A stretch of 64,000 nt of DNA. Source: Streptomyces finlayi (GTDB lineage Bacteria; Actinomycetota; Actinomycetes; Streptomycetales; Streptomycetaceae). Location: positions 4,278,001 to 4,342,000 of the forward strand of contig NZ_CP045702.1 of NCBI RefSeq assembly GCF_014216315.1. The letters are read 5' to 3'. A model generated the notes under the pieces. The model was not told the DNA's origin. It was given only the letters and a program-made list of their open reading frames with translations, and did not search any database. Both the position numbers and the translations under genes were made by a program. Below are positions 16,253-24,440 of this stretch, piece by piece. Each line of letters begins with the position of its first letter. The stretch's first letter is position 1.

Positions 16253-17644
16253 TCAGGAACCCGACGGCGGCTGGCTGGGATAGATCCAGTTCGTCGGCGT
16301 CGGAGAGCCGGTTGCCGACGGCCCTGTGGAGGACGGCGGCGGTGCTGCAGAACCTGCCGGCGGCGCGGTACCAGCGCGGGTCACGCTGCTGCCCGCAGCC
16401 GAAGCGGCAGCGAACTGGCCACCCGCGGAGTCTCCTTCGGAACCTCCCGATTCGCCCTCGCCGGATCGGGTGATGAGCGGCGGGATACCGGGGCGCTGGA
16501 TCAGGGCTCGACCCTTGTCACCGGAAGCGTTCGAGTCTTCGCCGTACCGGAAGCTGGTCTGCGGCTTGGACGGTCCGCCGTCGATGCCCTCCTTGCTGAG
16601 GTTGCCGCCGGAGGGGCTGATGCCGGAGGCGACACCGTCGCTGCCCGCGCCGGGGACCTGGCTCGGTCCCTGCGGTGCAGGCGTGCCGGTGCTGGCCTGC
16701 ATCGCCAGACTGCCCGCGGTCTTCGCAGCCCCTGCGGCGACCGCCATGCCAGCGACGCCGGTGCGGTGCAGGTCGTCGTGGCCTCCGCCGTCGCTGGCCC
16801 AGTGGACGAACTTGTATGTGGCGTAAGGGCACAGCAGGACCAGCACCATCACGACGATGCCTGCCATCGCGTCGGACAGCGCGGCCATGCCGTCGTGGGC
16901 ATCCGACTTGCCCATCGCCGAGACGCCGATGAGGAAGACCACGGTCATCAGGAGTTTCGAGACGACCAGCGTGGCGGTGGCCTCGATCCAGCCGCGCCGC
17001 CACCGCTTGGCGACCTCCCAGCCTCCACCGGCTCCGGCGAAGACAGCGAGGGCGACCAGGACCAGGACGCCGACCTTACGAGCGACCATGACGCCCCAGT
17101 ACATGAACGCGCCGATCGCGCATCCTAGGGCGACCAGAGCTGGGACTCCCCAGCCGAGGCCGTACATCGCCCCCAGTTCGTTGACCTTCACCACACGGCG
17201 GATCGCATCGTCGACTGAGCTGTTGGCTGCTTTGAACAGGCCGTCGGACAGGGCGTCGACCACGGTGATGGCCACGGTCGTGAAGGCGATGGCGCAGAAG
17301 CTGAAGAGGATGCCCGTCATGGTGCCGATGGCTGCCTGAGCCAGGGCGCGTTCGTCCCGCCGCCAGGCCGCGAACATCAACTGGATGCAGAACGTACCGA
17401 CGGTCAGCGCGAGCCCGATGGGAAGCAGTAGTTCGTAGTTGTCCCGGAACCAACCGGCGTTGAGATCGATGGCGGTGGTCTGGTTGACGGCCTTCGCAGC
17501 GAGGTCTGCAGCGCTGGCTGCCAGTTCGCCCGCCGACTTCGCGATCCATGCTCCGATGCCGTCGGTGACGGCCCCGGCGGGGTTGGTGGCGAAGTCAACA
17601 GCACCGCACACCTTGTCCATCAGCGGAAAGTCGCAGACTCCCAT
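16253..17644 (-). CDS. VirB6/TrbL-like multi-pass conjugation protein
   Basis: 463 residues. A helical N-terminus (FATNPAGAVTDGIGAWIAK) precedes about five to six membrane segments from residue 70 to 290, including LLLPIGLALTVGTFCIQLMF and VGVLVLVALAVFAGAGGGW. A 170-residue Gly/Ser/Pro-rich tail follows. This is the arrangement of VirB6/TrbL-type channel components in actinobacterial conjugative elements, where it follows the VirB8-like gene. It is expected in the cytoplasmic membrane. The tail is probably disordered. Confidence 0.75.
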   Translation of the reverse strand: MGVCDFPLMDKVCGAVDFATNPAGAVTDGIGAWIAKSAGELAASAADLAAKAVNQTTAIDLNAGWFRDNYELLLPIGLALTVGTFCIQLMFAAWRRDERALAQAAIGTMTGILFSFCAIAFTTVAITVVDALSDGLFKAANSSVDDAIRRVVKVNELGAMYGLGWGVPALVALGCAIGAFMYWGVMVARKVGVLVLVALAVFAGAGGGWEVAKRWRRGWIEATATLVVSKLLMTVVFLIGVSAMGKSDAHDGMAALSDAMAGIVVMVLVLLCPYATYKFVHWASDGGGHDDLHRTGVAGMAVAAGAAKTAGSLAMQASTGTPAPQGPSQVPGAGSDGVASGISPSGGNLSKEGIDGGPSKPQTSFRYGEDSNASGDKGRALIQRPGIPPLITRSGEGESGGSEGDSAGGQFAAASAAGSSVTRAGTAPPAGSAAPPPSSTGPSATGSPTPTNWIYPSQPPSGS

Positions 17645-17671
17645 GGCGATACCTCCTTTCTGGATTGGTGG

Positions 17672-18361
17672 TCACGGCGCGACGGACGGCATGACGCCGG
17701 CCAGTGCACACGGGTGGGAAGGGCGGCACTGGACCGCGAGGGTGGTGACGCGGTTCTCCGCACCACCGGCAGACGAGCCCTTCCAGGCGATCGACTGCTT
17801 GCCGGAGACGGTCACGGCGTAGACGTACGCCTGTGTGATCGTTCCGGGATTCGCCTGAAGGGCCTGGGTGAACGAGTTCGGGAAGTGACCCTCGTTGACC
17901 TTGGCGGTGGCGAACTGGTCGTTGGCGGCCATTTCCTTCCACAGCACGGGCGAGGGAACGACCGCGTCGACCGAGGCGGGGTCGGCGTACTTGGTCTCGG
18001 TGGTCAGCCACCGGTGCAGGGCGGTCAGCAGCTCTGCCTGGGAGTACGCGCGGGTGTCGTAGGACCACAACGCCTCTGCAGCCGCCTTGCCGAACGCGAT
18101 CGGATCGTGGGTGTCCGGTGGAGTCGGGAGGGAGCGATGGTGTGACCTCGGCGAGGGTGACCCGGACGGCGAAGCAGCCGACGAGGAAGGAGAAGACGAA
18201 CTCGCGGGTGGGGCTTCAGCTTTGGAGGAGCCCCTGCCATCGCGGGTGAGGTAGGCAGCCAAGCCGGCGAGGGCGACGAGCACCACCAGAACGGCAGTGC
18301 CGAGCAGCGCCCGGCGGCGCACGCGAGATGCGCCGCCGGGGTTCGAGGAGTGGGAAGGCAT
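17672..18361 (-). CDS. VirB8-like bitopic conjugation protein
   Basis: 229 residues. A basic N-terminus is followed by one membrane segment at about 18-39 (LLGTAVLVVLVALAGLAAYL), a Ser/Pro linker and an extracytoplasmic domain (about 85-225) with the size and helix-strand pattern of VirB8/TcpC-type NTF2-like domains (SYDTRAYSQAELLTALHRW). The assignment is by architecture and operon position. Its ATG overlaps the stop of the upstream gene by one base (TAATG), so the two are translationally coupled. Confidence 0.6.
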   Translation of the reverse strand: MPSHSSNPGGASRVRRRALLGTAVLVVLVALAGLAAYLTRDGRGSSKAEAPPASSSSPSSSAASPSGSPSPRSHHRSLPTPPDTHDPIAFGKAAAEALWSYDTRAYSQAELLTALHRWLTTETKYADPASVDAVVPSPVLWKEMAANDQFATAKVNEGHFPNSFTQALQANPGTITQAYVYAVTVSGKQSIAWKGSSAGGAENRVTTLAVQCRPSHPCALAGVMPSVAP

Positions 18362-18669
18362 TAGTGGACCTGCGTCCCCAGCGTGCTGAAGAACGCGACC
18401 ACGCCGTTTGCGGCACCCAGCAGAAGGGCCGCGCCAGCGCTGACCAGCACGCCCTTCTTGCCGTTGGCCTCGGCCTGATGGCCGCCGGAGTGGTGGCCCC
18501 AGGCCCACACGCCCGCGCTGACGGCGAGCGCGCCGACCACTGCGATGATGCCGAAGAGGTTGACGGAGCCCATCACCTGCTTGAGGACGGCGAGGCCCGG
18601 CAGCCCGCCCTCGTTCGGCTTGATCCCCGGGTCGTAGGCGAGCTGGATGACCTTGTCGGCGAGATACAT
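18361..18669 (-). CDS. Two-helix membrane protein, pilin-like (DUF6112-type)
   Basis: 102 residues with two hydrophobic helices (about 35-57 and 75-95) separated by a short polar loop (GHHSGGHQAEANGKK). Size and topology match VirB2/TrbC pilins and the DUF6112 proteins of Streptomyces conjugative elements. The N-terminal stretch YDPGIKPNEGGLPGLAVLKQ is characteristic. It is coupled to the VirB8-like gene by a TAATG overlap. Confidence 0.65.
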   Translation of the reverse strand: MYLADKVIQLAYDPGIKPNEGGLPGLAVLKQVMGSVNLFGIIAVVGALAVSAGVWAWGHHSGGHQAEANGKKGVLVSAGAALLLGAANGVVAFFSTLGTQVH

Positions 18670-18758
18670 AACGAACTCCAGTTCGATTCATGGCACGCTG
18701 AAGCCCGAGCGGGCGGAGCGGCGATGCGAGAAGAAGGGGATGAGGGAAGAAGCGCCGG

Positions 18759-19898
18759 TCAGACGACTCGGCGGGCCGCGAGAATCTGCGATTTCCAGGA
18801 CGCGAGAGTCGCGATGCGGACCACGTCACCGGTATGTGGGGCGTTGATGATCAGCCCCTGTCCGATGAACATGCCGACGTGTTCAGGGACGTCCGCCGTT
18901 CCTTCGGTGAAGACGAGGTCGCCGGGCTGGAGAGCGTCGGCCGAAGCCGCCTTACCCTCCTTGACCTGTGTGTATGTCGTCCGCGTCAAGGTGACCCCGG
19001 CGGCCTTGTACGCCTGCTGCATCAGGGAGGAGCAGTCGCACCGGCCCATGGGGTCGGGCCCGTGAGAGTCGGTGCAACTCCCGCCCCACTGGTACGCCGT
19101 GTTGAGCTGGCCGAGCGCCCAACGGATCGCTGTCTGGACCTTCGCCGGAGCATCGGCCCCGATCTTGTATCCGGCCGGCACCGCGCCTGCCGGGATGGTC
19201 CCGAAGTCGGTTCCGTCCCCGCCGGTCGTACAACCGCCCGCGGTAGTGGAGGCAGGGGTGCCGGCAGAGCCAGACGGAGAAGGGCTCGGCGACGCGCCGC
19301 CGGTCTTCGACAGCAGGGGTTCGATGGCCTTCTGCAGGGCGGTGGCCAGGGGCTCCCACTTGGCGTATGCCTCCGGGAAGCCTGACCGCTGTACCGCCTG
19401 AGCGGCCTGGGTGACAGACAGGGACTGCCAGCCGGAGACCTTCTGCAGCCCCTCGTAGAACTTGGTCGAGGAGTGGACCGGATCGAGGATCTCGTTCGCC
19501 GTGCCCCATCCCTGCGACGGCCGCTGCTGGAACAGTCCCAGCGAGTCGCGGTCACCGTAGGTCAAGTTCCGAAGGCCGCTCTCCTGGAGGGCGGTTGCCA
19601 GGGCCACGACCTGCCCCCGGGCCGGAATGTTCATCGCGACGCCTGTGGCCTGGATCGTCTTGGCGTTGGGTACCTGGCCGGCTGGATCATCCAGACCCGG
19701 CACGGAGACTGCACCCTTGTCGCCACCGTCCAGGATGGCCTTCACCTGTGAGGCAACGGCCGCGGTATCCACAGACTGTGCATCGCCGGTCGAGCAAGAG
19801 GCCGAAGCCGTACCGGCACCGATGGCGAGGATGGGAACGGCCAGCAGTAGCGGGCCGGAGGCGAAGAGACCGACGACGGCTCCGGTGGTCTTCTTCAT
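18759..19898 (-). CDS. Bifunctional wall hydrolase: lysozyme-like plus NlpC/P60 (VirB1-like)
   Basis: 379 residues. A signal peptide or anchor covers residues 1-33. The first catalytic region (about 90-200) has LATALQESGLRNL with probable Glu106 and GLFQQRPSQGWGT, as in lytic transglycosylase-like domains. A Ser/Pro linker leads to an NlpC/P60 domain (about 250-379) with Cys289 (RCDCSS), His340 (EHVGMF) and a later His in INAPHTGD. It opens the peptidoglycan locally for the transfer channel. It is the first gene of the transfer operon and has a structured upstream region. Confidence 0.85.
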   Translation of the reverse strand: MKKTTGAVVGLFASGPLLLAVPILAIGAGTASASCSTGDAQSVDTAAVASQVKAILDGGDKGAVSVPGLDDPAGQVPNAKTIQATGVAMNIPARGQVVALATALQESGLRNLTYGDRDSLGLFQQRPSQGWGTANEILDPVHSSTKFYEGLQKVSGWQSLSVTQAAQAVQRSGFPEAYAKWEPLATALQKAIEPLLSKTGGASPSPSPSGSAGTPASTTAGGCTTGGDGTDFGTIPAGAVPAGYKIGADAPAKVQTAIRWALGQLNTAYQWGGSCTDSHGPDPMGRCDCSSLMQQAYKAAGVTLTRTTYTQVKEGKAASADALQPGDLVFTEGTADVPEHVGMFIGQGLIINAPHTGDVVRIATLASWKSQILAARRVV

Positions 19899-20008
19899 CG
19901 CCGCTGCCGTTCACCGGCACGGCGGTGCCAGTCGGGCAGCGGTATTGGGTCGGGGCGCGGGGGTGTCAGGGCATGCTGCATCGCAGCGGCTCCTCGTGGT
20001 TCGTAGGA

Positions 20009-20051
20009 GGCGCGGTGCCGACTTCTCGTGCAAAGCCGTCGGCACCGCGCC
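20009..20051. repeat. Perfect 14-bp inverted repeat upstream of the wall hydrolase
   Basis: The arms GGCGCGGTGCCGAC (20009-20022) and GTCGGCACCGCGCC (20038-20051) pair perfectly around a 15-base loop. In the minus-strand transcript it sits about 110 nt before the hydrolase start. No U-run follows, so it is not a simple terminator. It could be an mRNA leader element, a protein site, or part of a transfer origin. Confidence 0.7.
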
Positions 20052-20305
20052 GATGTGAATCCGCCTCTCAGGGCGGGCCCGGGTCAGGGGAGTTGGTAGC
20101 TCCCGGACGCCGGTCTCGGGTCAAGCGCGGCAGCCAGCCGCGCTCGTAATCTCAGGCGGAACACCGGTTCTCCTCACGGCTTCTCGGACGAAGGGCTAAC
20201 GGGCCTGCCGTGCTGCCCATTCGGACGAGACAACACGGATAAGCACAGGTCAGCGAGGGTGGAGCGCTGCTCTGCCCCGGTGACATGGCGAGACAGTAGA
20301 CCCGG

Positions 20306-20378
20306 ATTCCGGCCGCGCCAAACGGCTCCCGGGCTCGGCCTCGGACAGAGACAACGGCTCGTTAGGCGCGGCCGGAAT
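20306..20378. repeat. Long inverted repeat in the divergent intergenic region
   Basis: The arms ATTCCGGCCGCGCC (20306-20319) and GGCGCGGCCGGAAT (20365-20378) are perfect complements separated by 45 bases. The spacer contains two copies of AACGGCTC. It lies 100 bases before the methyltransferase start. Regulatory site or oriT are both possible. Confidence 0.65.
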
Positions 20379-20477
20379 TCGCGACTAACCTCCGGCGCAA
20401 CCCCGCTCGAAACGACCGCTGTTGAGCGACGCCCGGAGCGGGTTCAATCCCGCCGTGCCCTGAAAGAGGCCCCGCAC

Positions 20478-21224
20478 ATGAGCTACACGCTGCACCGAGG
20501 CGATGCCCTCACCGTGCTGAAGACCCTCCCGGACGAGAGCGTCAACGCCGTCATCACCGACCCGCCGTACAACTCCGGCGGGCGTACCAGTTCGGACCGC
20601 ACCGGTCGCACCGCGCGAGCCAAGTACGTCACCAGCAACAGTGCGCACGACCTGCAGAACTTCCCCGGAGAGAACCGCGACCAGCGTTCCTACCGATCCT
20701 GGCTGACCGAACTGCTCACCGAGGCGTACCGGGCCTCGACCGAGCACGCGGTCGCCATGGTCTTCACCGACTGGCGACAGGAACCGACCACCTCGGACGC
20801 CCTGCAGATGGCCGGGTGGACCTGGAGTGGCACCATCCCGTGGATCAAGCCCTCCAGCCGGCCCCGCAAGGGCGGGCCGAAGCAGGACTCGGAGTTCATC
20901 ATCTGGGGCGTCAAGGGATCCCTCGACAACACCCGCGACCTCTACCTGCCGGGTCATTACATCGCCTCCCAGCCCCGCAAGGGCCGTGTCCACATCACCC
21001 AGAAGCCGGTCGAGGTCATGCAGCAGCTCGTCCAGGTCTGCCCCGAGGGCGGCACTGTGCTCGACCCGTTCACCGGCAGCGGCTCCACGGGGGTCGCGGC
21101 CCTGCGCGAGGGACGCCGCTTTGTGGGCGTCGAGCTGTCCGCGCACTACGCCGACGTCGCCGAGGAGCGGCTGCGCGCCGAACTGACAAAGGACGACTTC
21201 GAGCTGGCCGGTCCGGAGGCATGA
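20478..21224 (+). CDS. Beta-class DNA N4/N6 methyltransferase
   Basis: 248 residues from ATG 20478 with GAAAGAGG upstream. Catalytic motif IV is DPPY at residues 28-31. The AdoMet-binding motif comes last (DPFTGSGS at about 196-203), so the order is that of beta-class amino-methyltransferases modifying adenine N6 or cytosine N4. VHITQKPVEVMQQLV (about 171-185) is the usual conserved stretch before motif I. The short target-recognition region lies between about 35 and 90. It converges on a PD-(D/E)XK protein, so it may protect DNA against that nuclease or serve the element's anti-restriction; the target site is unknown. Confidence 0.85.
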   Translation: MSYTLHRGDALTVLKTLPDESVNAVITDPPYNSGGRTSSDRTGRTARAKYVTSNSAHDLQNFPGENRDQRSYRSWLTELLTEAYRASTEHAVAMVFTDWRQEPTTSDALQMAGWTWSGTIPWIKPSSRPRKGGPKQDSEFIIWGVKGSLDNTRDLYLPGHYIASQPRKGRVHITQKPVEVMQQLVQVCPEGGTVLDPFTGSGSTGVAALREGRRFVGVELSAHYADVAEERLRAELTKDDFELAGPEA

Positions 21225-21267
21225 GCATGAGAGCGGAGAGCCCGGGGTCCGCGGACCGCAGACGCCA

Positions 21268-21311
21268 AAGGGCGGCTGGAGCATCGAGTAACCGATGCTC
21301 CAGCCGCCCTT
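21268..21311. terminator. Perfect bidirectional terminator hairpin
   Basis: A 19-bp perfect stem (21268-21286 with 21293-21311) around the 6-base loop AGTAAC lies between the convergent methyltransferase and nuclease genes. The top strand continues TCTGTTTG. It would end transcripts from both directions. Confidence 0.85.
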
Positions 21312-21320
21312 CTGTTTGCG

Positions 21321-22256
21321 TCAAGCCGCCTCGAATGCCCGCCGGATCAACGGCACCGCCTTCTCCAGGTCGGCTGCCGAAGCGAGGCGTACCTCCAGGT
21401 CCCCGGTCCCGAGGTGCCCGATGCCGCGCATGTCCCGGGTGAAGCCCTCCTCCAGCGCGACCGAATCCGGGTCGAGTCTGAGATAGACCAGGATCGCCTC
21501 GTGCTTTGGGCGGAAGAGCACCGACGCCACGTTCACCAGCCGCCGGTAGGCGATGTAGTGCCGCAGCGGCGCCACCTCGACCTCGCCCCATGCCGTGAGC
21601 GCGTCGTCCACCTCCGCGTACAGGTCCCGCAGGCACTCCGGTACGAGGCTGGCATCCGCCGGCGAAGGAGCCACCGGGGCCGCCGCCGCGACGTCGACCG
21701 CCGCCTCCCGCTCCCGATTTCGCCGGGACGAAGCGGCGGCCGGGAAGCCGGGCGAGGAGTCGACGAGCAGCAAGCTCAGCAGGCCGCCTTCGAAGATCCG
21801 GTAGCGCACCAGGTCGATCCGCTCGGGCAGCCGCTGCACGGCCACACGGTCGTGGTGGGAGAAGCTAGCCGCGATACAGACCATCCGAGGTCGACGCCAG
21901 TCAATCGACCCGGCAGCCTCCGCGCCCAGCACCTTCCGCACGAGTGCCTCGAACTCGTGGTGCGCCGACTCCAGCCAGGACAGGTACGAGACGGCCTGCG
22001 ACAGCACCCCGCTGTCGGAGCCCTTTTTGAACTCGATCACTACAGGGCTGCCGTTCTCGTCCAGCCCGAGGGTGTCGATCCGGCCCCGGTGCCACGGACC
22101 GGTCGGGTACTCCGACGCTAGGAACCGGATACCGAGCATCGCCTCCAGGCCGGCCTCGACCCGCCGCTGCAGTTCGACCTCCAGCGCCACCGTCGAACCG
22201 GGCAGCTCGACGTCCCGCCCGCCTGCGTCTCGCCGGAACAACATCAGCTCGGCCAT
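21321..22256 (-). CDS. PD-(D/E)XK nuclease-like protein with C-terminal DUF5655-like domain
   Basis: 311 residues from ATG 22254-22256, with the strong ribosome site GGAGGGGG; the upstream extension is not needed. The N-terminal half has a nuclease signature: GRIDTLGLDENGSPVVIEFKKG with Asp61, Glu75 and Lys77, as in NucS/DUF91-like proteins. The C-terminal part (about 210-311: RDLYAEVDDALTAWGEVEVA ... RRLVNVASVLFRPKHEAIL) matches the DUF5655 pattern. Such proteins occur among predicted defence or repair nucleases. It converges on a DNA methyltransferase and shares its terminator, which suggests a restriction-like pair; this is inference. Confidence 0.7.
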   Translation of the reverse strand: MAELMLFRRDAGGRDVELPGSTVALEVELQRRVEAGLEAMLGIRFLASEYPTGPWHRGRIDTLGLDENGSPVVIEFKKGSDSGVLSQAVSYLSWLESAHHEFEALVRKVLGAEAAGSIDWRRPRMVCIAASFSHHDRVAVQRLPERIDLVRYRIFEGGLLSLLLVDSSPGFPAAASSRRNREREAAVDVAAAAPVAPSPADASLVPECLRDLYAEVDDALTAWGEVEVAPLRHYIAYRRLVNVASVLFRPKHEAILVYLRLDPDSVALEEGFTRDMRGIGHLGTGDLEVRLASAADLEKAVPLIRRAFEAA

Positions 22257-22484
22257 CACCGTCCCCCTCCCGTGATCGGTACAAGAGAAGCAATCGAAAC
22301 GGGCAGAGGGATATTCCAGAGGGAAGGGAGCCGACGGCCTCGGGACGGTGGACCGCACTCGCGCAGCATCACCCACGGTGACGAGAGCGCGGCGTCGCAT
22401 CAGTGGCTACCCTCCTCAACCCGCGCTGCTGGATGATGATCAGTACAGAGGTCAGGCTGGAATTGACTAGGGGTAGTGGGAAGC

Positions 22485-23711
22485 ATGCGGCAGACCGGGT
22501 TGTACTACCCGTACGTGCACGTCCAGAACGATGACTGGATGAAGGTGGCGGCCTTGTACTGGCCGCAGTTGGCTCGCGTGGTTCCCCGGGACTACCCCGT
22601 CCGGGATTCAGAGACAGGCAAGGCCCTGGCCGATGGACTCGACTTCTTCGTTCCGGTTGAGCCCGGTGCGGCCCCCGCAGCCGTGGAGGCCCCCTTTCTG
22701 GAGACCATCCGCGAACACGCCGGGACGTTGCGCCGGTACTACGAGATCCGCGAATGGCAGATCCGCGAGAGCACGGTCGTACCGCCGTCCTTGCGGCGTA
22801 CCAACCTCTACGTCCCGAACGCCCATAGAGATACCCATTCCGACGGCCGCCCTGGTGGGTACATCGCTCATTTGTACTGGCAGGAGGTCTCACCGGTCCT
22901 ACGTGAGGCGCTGATCGCTGAAGGGCTGGCCATCAACGCGGACCGCCCCACGTTCGAGGGGCGGGAGACGTCCGGCACGTGGATCTCTATGGACCCGATG
23001 CTGGCGTGGGTCTACAAGTGTGCGCTGACCGATGAGCTTGCGCGGCGTAACCACCTGGTGCCGACAACGGACCAGATGGCGGCGCACCGGGCGAGCCAGG
23101 AATGGGACACCGAACGTGTCAGGACCGTTCTGCTGCGGGGCCGGCAACCGCGGGCCGACCAGTCCGTGTCCGCGGTTCTGGGAGAGCTGGCCGTCCGGAT
23201 GGTCCTGCCAGCAGACCTGGCGAATGTGTCGGTCGGTAAGGTGATCGAACTCCGGCAGAAACACGGGGCCGAGTTCGAGACCTTCATGGATGAGGTCGAC
23301 AGCGTTGCACGTGAGATGCAGGAGCACCTCGCGGAGATCGAGGATCGCGAAGTTCTCGCCGCCCGCCTGCGACAGTTGCACCGGACCCGCTTCGAGCGCC
23401 CACTGAACGACCTCAAGGCCGCGATGAAGAGCCTCAAGATCGACGCGGCCACTGGAGTGCTCAACGTTCAGACGGAAGCGCCTGCAGTCTTGGGAGCCGT
23501 GGGCGGCTATGCGGCGGGAGGGCTGCCCTACGCCTCCGCCCTTGGCCTCGCTTTCGGCCTGGTGGGCTACCAGCGGCAGATCAGCAAGCAGCGCGACGAG
23601 GCCCTCAGCAATTCCCCGGTTTCCTTCCTCCTTCAGGTGGAGAACGGCCTGCGGCCCACAAGCGTGATGCGCCGCCTCACCCATCGTGCCCCCCGCGTGC
23701 TCGGGGCGTGA
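22485..23711 (+). CDS. DUF6236-type protein
   Basis: About 408 residues. ATG 22485 is preferred; an in-frame GTG at 22476 is also possible. The N-terminus GLYYPYVHVQNDDWMKVAAL and the Trp/Tyr-rich repeat YIAHLYWQEVSPVLREALI are typical of DUF6236 proteins. There is a coiled-coil-forming stretch at about 270-330 (AREMQEHLAEIEDREVLAAR) and a weakly hydrophobic Gly/Ala segment near residue 350. Its biochemical role is not known to me. It lies between the nuclease gene and the element's right attachment site, a position often used for defence cargo. Confidence 0.65.
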   Translation: MRQTGLYYPYVHVQNDDWMKVAALYWPQLARVVPRDYPVRDSETGKALADGLDFFVPVEPGAAPAAVEAPFLETIREHAGTLRRYYEIREWQIRESTVVPPSLRRTNLYVPNAHRDTHSDGRPGGYIAHLYWQEVSPVLREALIAEGLAINADRPTFEGRETSGTWISMDPMLAWVYKCALTDELARRNHLVPTTDQMAAHRASQEWDTERVRTVLLRGRQPRADQSVSAVLGELAVRMVLPADLANVSVGKVIELRQKHGAEFETFMDEVDSVAREMQEHLAEIEDREVLAARLRQLHRTRFERPLNDLKAAMKSLKIDAATGVLNVQTEAPAVLGAVGGYAAGGLPYASALGLAFGLVGYQRQISKQRDEALSNSPVSFLLQVENGLRPTSVMRRLTHRAPRVLGA

Positions 23712-24057
23712 CGGCGGATGCGCGCTGCCTGGAGGTCAGGGCGTTGGGTGAGGTAGTGGCTGTGTCGGCAGGGCGTCACGTCGCAGAGTCCCGCCCGCCG
23801 CTTCTGCCGGCAGCGGTACGAGCATGCACGGGGCTGGCCGGAGGAGGAGTACACGGTGTGGCCTGTAGGAGTCCGACAACCCCATCGATACGGCGTCTTG
23901 TCGTCTGCTGGGCCAGTCTCGGTGGCCAGCCGGTGGCCGGATGCCTTTGGACAGTGCATCACGAGGTAGCAGGGGTCAACCCGTCGCATGTGCTCTGATC
24001 AGGCACGACATCACCCGACGGCATCACGCAGCATCCGGCGGCATGATCGCTCACGGT

Positions 24058-24102
24058 CTCGTAATGCGTAGGTCTCGGGTTCGAATCCCGAAGGCGGCTC
24101 CA
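24058..24102 (+). repeat. Attachment site A: 3' half of tRNA-Thr(CGU)
   Basis: It starts at the anticodon loop CTCGTAA (anticodon CGT), then the TGCGT stem strand, the T-arm (TCGGG, TTCGAAT, CCCGA), acceptor strand AGGCGGC, U73 and CCA. The 5' half of a tRNA is absent, so this is a displaced 3' end left by integration. Conservation with copy D begins earlier, at 24043. Confidence 0.9.
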
Positions 24103-24107
24103 AGGTG

Positions 24108-24137
24108 AACCCCAGGTCAGGCCTCTGACCTGGGGTT
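24108..24137 (+). terminator. Terminator following attachment site A
   Basis: A 13-bp perfect stem (24108-24120 with 24125-24137), loop GCCT, followed by a T-rich tract. The same arrangement (different sequence) follows the copies at 30065 and 34985, so the tRNA 3' end and its terminator travel together. Confidence 0.8.
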
Positions 24138-24187
24138 TCTTCGTTTCGTTGACCTTGGGATTCGGGCTAATCGGATGCTCATGGTCT

Positions 24188-24209
24188 ACGCATCGTAATG
24201 CGTAGGTCT
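24188..24209 (+). repeat. Degenerate tRNA-Thr anticodon-arm fragment (site B)
   Basis: TACGCATCGTAATGCGTAGG retains both strands of the anticodon stem (ACGCA and TGCGT) but has a 6-base loop and no T-arm. It is closer to an intact tRNA on the 5' side than the other copies. It is probably a decayed integration remnant. Confidence 0.5.
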
Positions 24210-24440
24210 GAGGTTGACGGTCGGTAGTGATTCTGCCCTGCAAGGCTGTGAACTGGCCTTTTGTCGCTCGCCGTCGATCCGCCTCGGCCTGTTCGGAATG
24301 GCGTGGTGGCCATTTGGTGGCCAAGCGTGCAGCCACCGTGCAGACCGGCTCCTGCTCAGCCGCACAACTGGAGGCACACAGGGGAACGGCTGTTGTGCCA
24401 ACCCGATAACCGCGCGTTCCAACTGAGCTGCACCGAAGGA

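Larger units (their letters stand above)
19899..20477. other. 579-bp divergent intergenic region between transfer operon and cargo
   Basis: No ORF here shows protein-like composition. The region holds the two long inverted repeats listed separately. Between 20050 and 20170 several smaller hairpins are possible on the minus strand: AGCGCGG pairing with CCGCGCT, GGGAG with CTCCC, and CCGCC with GGCGG. That is enough structure for a cis-acting RNA leader to the wall-hydrolase gene. I could not match it to a riboswitch consensus. Promoters for both directions must lie here. Confidence 0.5.
1..24102. mobile_element. Right part of an integrative conjugative element (tRNA-Thr family)
   Basis: A near-complete set of actinobacterial type IV secretion/conjugation genes lies here on the minus strand: coupling protein, VirB4-type ATPase, SCO6880-type protein, VirB6-like, VirB8-like, pilin-like and wall hydrolase, plus relaxase-like proteins. 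The block ends exactly at a copy of the 3' half of tRNA-Thr(CGU) at 24058-24102. The left end, the integrase and the intact tRNA would lie left of position 1, because all tRNA copies point rightwards and the displaced 3' ends accumulate on the right. Accessory genes (ATP-grasp/MFS; methyltransferase/nuclease/DUF6236) sit within it. The coupling-protein gene is frameshifted, so the element may no longer transfer. Confidence 0.8.
23712..24440. other. Element right end: non-coding junction
   Basis: 730 bases without a credible gene. It contains the right-arm sequence shared with 29880-30024, the tRNA-Thr 3' copy at 24058-24102, a perfect terminator, and a second partial tRNA fragment near 24188-24209. 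The remaining 200 bases have no recognisable feature. Confidence 0.7.

Noticed and set aside
20080..20140. GGAGTTGGTAGCTCC followed by GGTCTCGGGTCAAG on the plus strand, tRNA-like at first sight
   Set aside because: The stems are not spaced as in a tRNA and there is no anticodon or acceptor stem; treated as part of the structured leader.
20009..20170. A ydaO-type (c-di-AMP) riboswitch before the NlpC/P60 gene
   Set aside because: Strong hairpins exist, but I could not find the conserved ydaO sequence blocks; needs an Rfam scan.
1..24102. CRISPR array or phage structural genes in the element
   Set aside because: No regularly spaced repeats and no capsid, portal or tail genes were seen.
24410..24435. 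AGCTCAGTTGG on the minus strand, resembling a tRNA D-arm
   Set aside because: No anticodon arm, T-arm or acceptor strand can be paired with it; likely chance or a very old relic.
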